Of a stretch of 5,062 bases of DNA, positions 1-5,062 are shown in pieces. How positions within the stretch are numbered: the stretch's first letter is position 1; each line of letters begins with the position of its first letter. The notes under the pieces are model-generated. The model was not told where the DNA came from. It was given only the letters and a program-made list of their open reading frames with translations, and made no database searches. The position numbers and the translations under genes are program-made. Origin of the DNA: an uncultured Eggerthellaceae bacterium (GTDB lineage: Bacteria > Actinomycetota > Coriobacteriia > Coriobacteriales > Eggerthellaceae); NCBI GenBank assembly GCA_934630485.1, contig CAKTWD010000106.1, positions 1 through 5,062 on the forward strand. The letters are read 5' to 3'.

Positions 1-412
1 GATCTCGGTCATTCTGGCCGGCGTCGCATTCGCGTTCGCCTGCTATGTCGAGCTTGGCAAGCTTCCGTACGACGCTTCCGAGGCCGAGCAGGAAATCCAG
101 GAAGGCCTCCTTCAGGAGTACTCTGGTGCTTCCCTGGCTATGATGCACATCGCCATGCCGATGAAGCAGATCATCGTCGCAAGCTGGTTCGTTGCCATCT
201 TCCTGCCGTTCGGTGCGTCGCTTGACTTCAGCATCGTTGGCATCCTGATCGGTATCGTCACCTATCTTCTGAAGATGCTCGTCGTCTTCGTTCTGTGCGC
301 GCTCATCGAGAACCTGGTTTCCCGCGTGCGCTTCAAATTGTTGGGTCGTCAGACATGGGCGATGTTCGGTATTTCCGTCTTCGCGCTCGTGTTCTGCCTG
401 ATGGGTATTTAA
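1..412 (+). CDS. hyfC: HyfC, NuoH-like membrane anchor subunit of hydrogenase-4 (3' part only)
   Basis: The frame is open from the left edge (first whole codon at base 2) to TAA at 410-412, giving 136 residues. E. coli HyfC is about 315 residues, so roughly the N-terminal 180 lie upstream; the internal ATG at 140 is not the start. The family is the NuoH/HycD/HyfC membrane subunit, which docks the soluble hydrogenase arm on the inner face of the membrane. Visible in order are a membrane helix (about 1-18), the conserved cytoplasmic loop with GKLPYD, EAEQEIQEG and EYSGASLA (about 20-45), and three more helices, the third ending in the acidic-basic stretch ALIENLVSRVRF. The loop and the C-terminal helices match E. 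coli HyfC as I remember it better than generic NuoH. The stop overlaps the ribosome binding site of hyfE 12 bases upstream of its start. No hyfD follows, unlike in E. coli. HycD is the nearest alternative name; the HyfE and HyfF neighbours favour HyfC. Confidence 0.93.
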   Translation, partial: ISVILAGVAFAFACYVELGKLPYDASEAEQEIQEGLLQEYSGASLAMMHIAMPMKQIIVASWFVAIFLPFGASLDFSIVGILIGIVTYLLKMLVVFVLCALIENLVSRVRFKLLGRQTWAMFGISVFALVFCLMGI

Positions 413-417
413 GGAGG
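411..417 (+). promoter_or_regulatory. Ribosome binding site of hyfE, overlapping the hyfC stop
   Basis: AAGGAGG is a near-perfect Shine-Dalgarno (SD) sequence 7 bases before ATG 425. Its first two bases are also the last two bases of the hyfC TAA, so ribosomes ending on hyfC sit on the hyfE start region. This fits coupled translation (inference) and fixes the hyfE start. Confidence 0.85.
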
Positions 418-424
418 CTTTAAG

Positions 425-1078
425 ATGAACGGATTCTTCACCGTTAACGCGCTTGCTTGCCTCCTGGTTGCAACCGCTGTTCTGGTCACGCTTACCAAGA
501 CGCCGCGCAAAGCCGCCTACCTGTACATCGTTCAGTCGCTGGTGCTCATCGGCATCTTCGTGACCCTTGGAAACACGGTTGGCTCGACCGAGCTGTTCAG
601 TTGGGCCGGCACCGCGTTCGTCACCAAGGTGGTTCTGGTTCCTGCAATCATCCTGTTTGCTCTGAAGAAGATGGGCGAGCCCGCCGAGAAGCTCGATCCG
701 GTTGTCAGCCCCGCGGCCATCGTAGTGCTTTCCGCCGTCGAGATTCTGGCGTGCGCTGTTGCCGTGGGAGGCATCACCCTTCCCGCAGCCGCCATGGTCA
801 AGCCTGCGCTTGCCATTTCGCTGGCGCACTTCTTCATCGGCCTTACGTGCATCGTCACGCAGCGCAACATCTTCAAGCAGGTGTTCGGCTACTGCCTGAT
901 GGAAAATGGCTCGCATCTCACGCTGGCGCTTCTGGCGCCCACGGCTCCGAGTCTGGTCGAGATCGGCATCGCAACCGACGCCGTTTTCGCGATCATCATC
1001 ATGGCCGTTATGGTTACGCGCATCTACCGTGTCACGCGTTCGCTTGACGCCGACGGTTTGATGGAACTGAAGGGCTAG
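425..1078 (+). CDS. hyfE: HyfE, hydrogenase-4 membrane subunit with NuoK-like segment
   Basis: This 217-residue, highly hydrophobic protein matches the length of E. coli HyfE (216). About six or seven membrane helices are visible: 3-23, 32-49, 58-80, 95-118, 126-144, 152-172 and 178-201. The second half resembles NuoK/MrpC: QRNIFKQVFGYCLMENGSHL (147-166) holds the buried glutamate E160, and LVEIGIATDA (177-186) holds E179. A helix-embedded lysine, K68, lies in FVTKVVLVP. Such charged membrane residues belong to the ion path in Complex I relatives. HyfE is found in Hyf (FHL-2) complexes but not in the E. coli Hyc (FHL-1) complex, so it marks the larger, probably ion-pumping type. The start is set by a strong SD, and the N-terminus lines up with the E. 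coli protein. It sits 12 bases after hyfC and 4 bases before hyfF, where E. coli would have hyfD upstream. No truncation or odd codon use is seen. Confidence 0.95.
   Translation: MNGFFTVNALACLLVATAVLVTLTKTPRKAAYLYIVQSLVLIGIFVTLGNTVGSTELFSWAGTAFVTKVVLVPAIILFALKKMGEPAEKLDPVVSPAAIVVLSAVEILACAVAVGGITLPAAAMVKPALAISLAHFFIGLTCIVTQRNIFKQVFGYCLMENGSHLTLALLAPTAPSLVEIGIATDAVFAIIIMAVMVTRIYRVTRSLDADGLMELKG
1069..1074 (+). promoter_or_regulatory. Ribosome binding site of hyfF inside the hyfE 3' end
   Basis: GAAGGG lies 8 bases before ATG 1083, inside the last hyfE codons. The alternative AGGTGG at 1077-1082 touches the start codon and is too close to serve it. Two ATGs stand in tandem (1083 and 1086); the spacing favours 1083, but the proteins would differ by only one methionine. 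Confidence 0.6.
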
Positions 1079-1082
1079 GTGG

Positions 1083-2651
1083 ATGATGGAACTTTCTAAC
1101 CTTATGGAGCTGCTTTTGCTCGTCCCGCTGGTCGCCGCGGTTGTTATGGCGATCATCCCTTCGAAGTCGGCCCCCGTCGCTGTGTACGAGGCCCTGCATA
1201 CCGTATCCGTCGTGGTTGTCTGCGTGCTGGGTGTGTTCCTTGCCCTGAACGTCATGGCCACGAACGATAACATCTTCGCTCTGTCGAAGTGGTTCAACAT
1301 GGACTCGCTGGCTGCGATCTTCGTGATCCTGATCGGCGTCATCGGCTGCATGACCGGTTTGTTCTCGATTCCCTACATCAGGCATGACATCGAGGCCGGC
1401 ACCCTGGACAAGGGCCAGACCAAGATCTACTACGTGTTCTTCAGCCTGTTCGTGTTCACCATGCTCATGGCTGCGCTGTCGAACAACATCATCATGATGT
1501 GGGCTTCGGTCGAGGCCACCACGCTTTCGACCGTCTTCCTGGTTGCCGCTTACAGCAAGAAGAAGCTCTCGCTGGAAGCCGGCTGGAAGTACATCATCGT
1601 CTGCACCGCAGGCGTTGCCTTCGGCCTGTATGCCACTGTGCTTACGTTCGCTGACGCCAACACCGTTCTGTCCAACTCGACCGACGCGGTTCTGTGGACG
1701 TCCATCCTGCCCGTTGCGCATCAGTTCGACCCGATGCTCATGAGCATCGCCTTCGTGTTTGCCGTCATCGGCTTCGGCACCAAGGCGGGTCTGTTCCCGA
1801 TGCACACCTGGCTGCCCGACGCTCACTCCGAGGCTCCCAGCCCCGTGTCTGCGCTGCTGTCCGGCGTTCTTCTGAAGTGCGCCCTGCTTGTGATCATCCG
1901 CTTCTACGTGCTTACGTGCCAGGCGGTCGGTCCCGAGTTCCCGCAGCTGGTCATGCTGATCATCGGCGCTCTGTCCGTGGTTGTCGCGGCGGTGTCCATG
2001 TACGCTCAGAACGACCTGAAGCGCAAGCTTGCGTACTCCTCTTGTGAGAACGTCGGCTTCGTGGCGCTGTGCCTTGGCTTCGGCGGCCCCATCGGCGTTG
2101 TCGCTGCTCTGCTGCACTGCATCTTCCACGGCTTCACCAAGGCCCTGATGTTCTGCCTGTCCGGCAACATTCTCATGACGTATGGCACGCGTGACCTCAA
2201 GAAGATCAAGGGCGTCGCACATGTCGCGCCGTTCACCGGCACGCTTCTGGGCGTCGGCTTCTTCGCATTGGCCGGCATGCCGCCGTTCGCGATGTTCACC
2301 TCCGAGATCACGGCCTTCATCGCCGGCATCGCTTCGAACCTGGTTTGGCTCGTCGTGGTCGTCGGCCTGGCGCTCACCATCGTCATGGCTGCCTGCGTCA
2401 AGGTGGTCACCGGCTCGGTGCTGAGCAAGGCCCCCGAAGGCATGGAGAAGGGAGACGTCCCCGCATTCGCGTTCGTCCCCGAGATCATCCTTCTGGTTGT
2501 CATCCTGTGGTTCGGCGTCGCAATGCCGCAGCCCATCATTCAAGGCGTCGAGAACGCCACCGGCATCGTTTTGCAGCAGGACACCAAGTCGCTGCATCAC
2601 GCGCCCATCGTGAAAGACATCTTCGCCCATACGAACCAGAGCGGAATGTAG
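1083..2651 (+). CDS. hyfF: HyfF, antiporter-like (NuoL/M/N family) proton-channel subunit
   Basis: The protein has 522 residues (E. coli HyfF 526) and is almost all membrane helices. It belongs to the Mrp-antiporter-like family of NuoL, NuoM and NuoN. Residues expected for an ion-translocating subunit are present: E144 in MWASVEATTLS, K234 in GFGTKAGLFPMHTWLPDAHS, K265 in PVSALLSGVLLK, H345/H349/K353 in HCIFHGFTKALMF, and E408 in the MFTSEITAF helix. The YGTRDL segment (367-372) and AGMPPFAMF (397-405) are also family hallmarks. There is no long NuoL-type lateral helix after the last membrane segment. The protein ends in a short soluble tail of about 30 residues containing HHAP. The likely role is proton (or Na+) transport coupled to H2 formation; the sequence does not settle which ion. 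The 5' end follows hyfE by 4 bases and the 3' end precedes hyfG by 10. No TTA, CTA or TCA codon occurs in the gene. Confidence 0.95.
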   Translation: MMELSNLMELLLLVPLVAAVVMAIIPSKSAPVAVYEALHTVSVVVVCVLGVFLALNVMATNDNIFALSKWFNMDSLAAIFVILIGVIGCMTGLFSIPYIRHDIEAGTLDKGQTKIYYVFFSLFVFTMLMAALSNNIIMMWASVEATTLSTVFLVAAYSKKKLSLEAGWKYIIVCTAGVAFGLYATVLTFADANTVLSNSTDAVLWTSILPVAHQFDPMLMSIAFVFAVIGFGTKAGLFPMHTWLPDAHSEAPSPVSALLSGVLLKCALLVIIRFYVLTCQAVGPEFPQLVMLIIGALSVVVAAVSMYAQNDLKRKLAYSSCENVGFVALCLGFGGPIGVVAALLHCIFHGFTKALMFCLSGNILMTYGTRDLKKIKGVAHVAPFTGTLLGVGFFALAGMPPFAMFTSEITAFIAGIASNLVWLVVVVGLALTIVMAACVKVVTGSVLSKAPEGMEKGDVPAFAFVPEIILLVVILWFGVAMPQPIIQGVENATGIVLQQDTKSLHHAPIVKDIFAHTNQSGM

Positions 2652-2656
2652 GTAGG
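2650..2656 (+). promoter_or_regulatory. Weak ribosome binding region of hyfG overlapping the hyfF stop
   Basis: Only AGGTAGG is present before ATG 2662, with AGG at 2654-2656 lying 5 bases upstream of the start. It is part of a small GTAG repeat (2648-2657) that includes the hyfF TAG. It is clearly weaker than the SDs of hyfE, hyfH and hyfI. The first hyfG codons are AT-rich, which may keep the start unpaired and offset this (inference). Confidence 0.5.
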
Positions 2657-2661
2657 TAACT

Positions 2662-4401
2662 ATGGCTTTAGAAACATTCAGCAGCAAAGCCCGCTCTGGC
2701 GAGACGCACATCGAAGCAGTTCAGGAACGCTTCCCTGGTGCGATCAAGTCAGTCGAGTGGGTTCAAGATTATCAGCCCGTCGTCACCGTCGACCGCGACC
2801 GTGCCCCCGAGGTCATCGAGTTTCTGTACTATGACCGCGGCGGCTGGATGCCCGTCATGGTGGGTAACGACGAGCGCTCTTTGCGCGACTGCTATGCGCT
2901 GTACTACGTCCTCTCCATGGAGGAAACGGACACGTGCGTGATGCAGGTTCGCGTTGAGGTCGACCCCAAGGACCTGACGTTCAAGTCCGTTTCTCCCCGC
3001 GTTCCGGCCGCTGTGTGGCCCGAGCGCGAGGTGCAGGACATGTTCGGTCTTAAGGCCGAGGGTATCATCGACAACCGCAACCTTGTCCTTCCCGACGATT
3101 GGCCCCAGGGTCTGTACCCGCTGCGCAAGGACACCATGGACTATCGTTACCGTCCCGAGCCCACCACCGACGTCGAGAACTATCAGTTCTTGAAGGAGAC
3201 GGGCGACCGCGAGACCACGACGATCCCCATGGGCCCGATGCACATCACGTCCGACGAGCCGGGTCACTTCCGTCTGTACGTCGACGGCGAGACCATCGTC
3301 GACGCCGACTACCGCATGTTCTTCATCCACCGCGGCATGGAGAAGGTCGCCGAGTCGCGCCTGAACTACGACCAGGTGCCGTTCTTGGCCGAGCGTGTTT
3401 GCGGCATCTGCGGCTTCGCTCACTCCACTGCGTACGCCGAGACCATCGAGCGCTCTCAGGGCATCGAGGTTCCGCTGCGCGCCGAGTATATCCGCGCCAT
3501 CATTCTTGAAACCGAGCGTCTGCACTCGCATCTTCTGAATCTTGGCTTGGTTTGCCATTACTCCGGTTTCGACACCGGCTTCCAGCACTTCTTCCGCGTA
3601 CGCGAGAAGTCCATGGACCTGGCTGAGATGCTGACCGGCGCCCGCAAGACCTACGGCCTGAACCTTATCGGCGGCGTCCGTCGCGATATTCTGGCCAAGC
3701 AGAAGCTCGAGACGCTTCGCTACTGCGAGACCCTGCGTCACGAGGTTAAACAGCTGGTCGAGGAGCTTCTGTCCACGCCGAACTTCGAGAAGCGCGCTGC
3801 CGGCGTTGGCATTCTCGACCCGAAGGTCGCCCGCGACTACAGCCCGGTTGGCCCGTACGTCCGCGGCAGCGGATTCGCACGCGATGCCCGTTGGGTGCAT
3901 CCGTACGAGGGCTACAAGTACATCGCGCACAACCACAAGCCCATCACGCAGGATTCCTGCGACGTCTTGGGCCGTACGCTGGTTCGCGTTGCCGAGGTGT
4001 TCGACTCCATCGACATCATCGAGGAGCTTCTGTCGGCTAACCTGCCCGAGGGCCCGGTTCTGAACGACAAGTTCGAGATCAAGGCCAACAAGCAGGCTAT
4101 GGGTTGGGTAGAGGCCCCGCGCGGCGAGGACATGCACTGGTCCATGGTCGGCGACAACCAGAAGTGCTATCGCTGGCGCGCCAAGGCATCCACGTACAGC
4201 AACTGGGCATCTTTGCGTTACGCGTTCCGCGGCAACACCATTTCCGATGCTGCCCTGATCGTCGGCTCGCTCGACCCGTGCTATTCCTGCACCGAGCGCG
4301 TCACCATCGTGGACGTGAAGAAAAACAAGGCGCAAACCATCACCAAGGCTCAGCTTGAGGATTACTGCGCTACCCGCAAGCACAGCCCGATCGATCTGTA
4401 G
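2662..4401 (+). CDS. hyfG: HyfG/HycE-type [NiFe] hydrogenase large subunit (NuoC-NuoD fusion), precursor form
   Basis: This 579-residue protein (E. coli HycE 569, HyfG about 555) is the catalytic subunit that reduces protons to H2. Residues about 15-170 form a NuoC-like domain with EFLYYDRGGW (53-62), VPAAVWPEREVQDMFGL (114-130) and LPDDWPQGLYPLRKD (143-157). From about 190 a NuoD-like hydrogenase domain follows. The Ni-Fe ligands are intact: RVCGIC gives C247 and C250, and DPCYSC gives C540 and C543. HSHLLNLGL (288-296) and GARKTYGLNLIGGVRRD (326-342) match HycE closely. After R546 a 33-residue tail (547-579) remains. In HycE the protease HycI cuts after the equivalent arginine once nickel is in place, so this is the unprocessed form and a HycI-like protease is expected elsewhere. 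Group 4a is the best class. The start fits HycE's N-terminus, though its SD is weak. Codon 3 is TTA and codon 30 is TCA, the only such codons in the window. Confidence 0.96.
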   Translation: MALETFSSKARSGETHIEAVQERFPGAIKSVEWVQDYQPVVTVDRDRAPEVIEFLYYDRGGWMPVMVGNDERSLRDCYALYYVLSMEETDTCVMQVRVEVDPKDLTFKSVSPRVPAAVWPEREVQDMFGLKAEGIIDNRNLVLPDDWPQGLYPLRKDTMDYRYRPEPTTDVENYQFLKETGDRETTTIPMGPMHITSDEPGHFRLYVDGETIVDADYRMFFIHRGMEKVAESRLNYDQVPFLAERVCGICGFAHSTAYAETIERSQGIEVPLRAEYIRAIILETERLHSHLLNLGLVCHYSGFDTGFQHFFRVREKSMDLAEMLTGARKTYGLNLIGGVRRDILAKQKLETLRYCETLRHEVKQLVEELLSTPNFEKRAAGVGILDPKVARDYSPVGPYVRGSGFARDARWVHPYEGYKYIAHNHKPITQDSCDVLGRTLVRVAEVFDSIDIIEELLSANLPEGPVLNDKFEIKANKQAMGWVEAPRGEDMHWSMVGDNQKCYRWRAKASTYSNWASLRYAFRGNTISDAALIVGSLDPCYSCTERVTIVDVKKNKAQTITKAQLEDYCATRKHSPIDL

Positions 4402-4408
4402 GGGAGGG
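4402..4408 (+). promoter_or_regulatory. Ribosome binding site of hyfH
   Basis: GGGAGGG, just after the hyfG TAG (4399-4401), contains GGAGG at 4403-4407, 5 bases before ATG 4413. It is a strong SD and supports this start. The stop codon's G runs into it, so termination and re-initiation are close together. Confidence 0.75.
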
Positions 4409-4412
4409 CGCC

Positions 4413-5015
4413 ATGTTCAAGACACTTAAAGGAATCTTCAAAACGGGTTGCGCCACCACGTCGTACCCCGAGGCGCCGCTTGAGCGCCCCGAGTACGCCC
4501 GTGGCAAGCCCGAGCATAACCTTGAGGCATGCATCGCCTGCTCCGCCTGCGCGAACGCATGCCCCCCGAACGCCATCCAGATGGTGCCCGACGGAAACAC
4601 CGGCACCATCACCTGGTCGATCAACTTTGGCCGCTGCATTTTCTGTGGCCGCTGCGAAGAGGTTTGCCCGACGCACGCGATCGTCCTGACCCCCGAGTTC
4701 GAGCTTGCCGTTTTCGACAAGAACGACCTCGAGCAGACCGCAACGTACCCGCTTCAGAAATGCTCTGAATGCGGACAGTACTACGCGTCTGCGAAGGAGA
4801 TCGACTACGCTGGTCAGATCCTTGCGCACAACGCACAGGGCGCCGACGCCGCTAACGCCATCGCGGCGCTGGGCGTGTGCCCCGAGTGCAAGCAGAAGGC
4901 CGACGCCGCGCGCTATGCCGCTGCGGTCGAGAAGGCCGGTAACCCCACGCCTGCTCCCACCGAGGAGCAAATGGCCGAGTCCAGGCGCATCGCTGCGCTT
5001 CGCAAGGAGGCATAA
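4413..5015 (+). CDS. hyfH: HyfH, two [4Fe-4S] ferredoxin-like electron-transfer subunit (NuoI/HycF-like)
   Basis: The protein has 200 residues; E. coli HyfH and HycF are about 180. It carries electrons between the formate dehydrogenase side and the small subunit HyfI, on the cytoplasmic face of the complex. Two 8Fe-ferredoxin motifs are complete: CIACSACANACP (C40, C43, C46, C50) and CIFCGRCEEVCP (C75, C78, C81, C85). By the usual crossing rule, each cluster takes three cysteines from one motif and the fourth from the other. The N-terminal FKTLKGIFKTG and the RGKPE stretch (30-34) resemble the E. coli proteins. Downstream are two CxxC pairs, KCSECG (C117, C120) and VCPECK (C156, C159), also present in E. 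coli HycF and HyfH as I recall them; they could bind a single metal. The last 30 or so residues are rich in Ala, Pro and Glu and account for the extra length. The gene follows hyfG by 11 bases and precedes hyfI by 3. Confidence 0.94.
   Translation: MFKTLKGIFKTGCATTSYPEAPLERPEYARGKPEHNLEACIACSACANACPPNAIQMVPDGNTGTITWSINFGRCIFCGRCEEVCPTHAIVLTPEFELAVFDKNDLEQTATYPLQKCSECGQYYASAKEIDYAGQILAHNAQGADAANAIAALGVCPECKQKADAARYAAAVEKAGNPTPAPTEEQMAESRRIAALRKEA
5004..5010 (+). promoter_or_regulatory. Ribosome binding site of hyfI inside the hyfH 3' end
   Basis: AAGGAGG lies within the last codons of hyfH (Lys-Glu-Ala), 8 bases before ATG 5019. It is strong, well spaced and decides the start of the truncated gene. 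Its place within hyfH again suggests coupled translation (inference). Confidence 0.8.
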
Positions 5016-5018
5016 AGC

Positions 5019-5062
5019 ATGATTACCGATAGTGCCTATCCAAGCGAGCTTCAGTACAAGCC
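5019..5062 (+). CDS. hyfI: Start of next hydrogenase gene, by position HyfI small subunit (5' fragment only)
   Basis: ATG 5019 opens a frame with no stop to the right edge: 14 codons plus two bases, reading MITDSAYPSELQYK. It begins 3 bases after the hyfH stop and has a perfect SD. The fragment is too short to show any cysteine motif, so the identity rests on gene order alone: in hyf and hyc operons the [NiFe] hydrogenase small subunit (NuoB-like, HyfI/HycG) follows HyfH/HycF. That subunit would carry the [4Fe-4S] cluster next to the Ni-Fe site of HyfG. A maturation gene in this place would be less usual but cannot be excluded from the visible bases. Confidence 0.65.
   Translation, partial: MITDSAYPSELQYK

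Noticed and set aside
140..412. A separate 90-residue membrane protein starting at ATG 140
   Set aside because: The frame is open upstream to the window edge, and the upstream residues carry the conserved NuoH/HyfC loop, so this is the tail of a larger gene.
457..1047. A 196-residue plus-strand frame inside hyfE
   Set aside because: Its Arg/His/Gly-rich translation is typical of an out-of-frame GC-rich gene; the overlapping hyfE matches its family end to end.
2648..2659. GTAG tandem repeat before hyfG as a regulatory repeat
   Set aside because: Only two full units plus a GTAA; explained by the hyfF stop codon beside a short SD-like AGG. Too short to claim a protein or RNA binding site.
1032..2711. 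A 559-codon open frame on the minus strand across all of hyfF
   Set aside because: It is in exact codon register with hyfF, so it stays open only because hyfF uses no TTA, CTA or TCA codons. The translation is rich in Asp, His, Arg, Gln and Gly with no recognisable domain, as expected for the mirror of a hydrophobic gene.
2749..4383. A 544-codon open frame on the minus strand across hyfG
   Set aside because: Also in codon register with the sense gene; it ends exactly at the single TCA codon of hyfG. No domain, no good ribosome binding site, and the sense strand is a certain gene.
4407..4412. GGCGCC palindrome just before the hyfH start
   Set aside because: Six bases only, expected by chance in GC-rich DNA, with no longer stem around it.
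4362..4970. A 202-codon minus-strand frame opposite hyfH
   Set aside because: Same in-register shadow effect; it lies opposite a ferredoxin-like gene with intact cysteine motifs and has no features of its own.

Overview
The window is the interior of a single plus-strand operon for a membrane-bound group 4 [NiFe] hydrogenase of the formate hydrogenlyase / hydrogenase-4 (Hyf) type. Six genes are present: the 3' end of hyfC (NuoH-like), complete hyfE, hyfF (NuoL/M/N-like), hyfG (NuoCD-like hydrogenase large subunit) and hyfH (two-cluster ferredoxin-like subunit), and the first 14 codons of the next gene, which by position is hyfI (small subunit). All read in the same direction, with gaps of only 3 to 12 bases. 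No stretch over 300 bases lacks a gene, and I see no promoter, terminator, RNA gene, mobile element or repeat array. The transcription signals must lie outside the window.

Layout: 1-412 hyfC tail; 425-1078 hyfE; 1083-2651 hyfF; 2662-4401 hyfG; 4413-5015 hyfH; 5019-5062 hyfI start. Shine-Dalgarno (SD) sequences sit inside or across the stop codon of the preceding gene at most junctions, which suggests translational coupling.

How the genes work together (known for the family): HyfC anchors the soluble hydrogenase arm. HyfE and HyfF, with HyfB outside the window, form an antiporter-like membrane arm thought to move ions. HyfG carries the Ni-Fe site, and HyfH and HyfI carry the iron-sulfur wire. 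In formate hydrogenlyases, electrons from formate dehydrogenase reduce protons to H2. HyfE and HyfF make this a Hyf (FHL-2) type rather than the smaller Hyc (FHL-1) type. The main departure from the E. coli hyfABCDEFGHI order is that hyfC is followed directly by hyfE, with no hyfD between them.

Organism: the coding sequence is GC-rich, with a strong G/C preference at third codon positions, and leucine TTA/CTA and serine TCA codons are almost absent. Together with an anaerobic hydrogenase this suggests a high-GC anaerobe. An actinobacterium of the Coriobacteriia (Eggerthella-like) is my guess from the codon style only, and the window does not prove it. I found no undescribed system here. The operon is a recognisable one with a few points worth checking.
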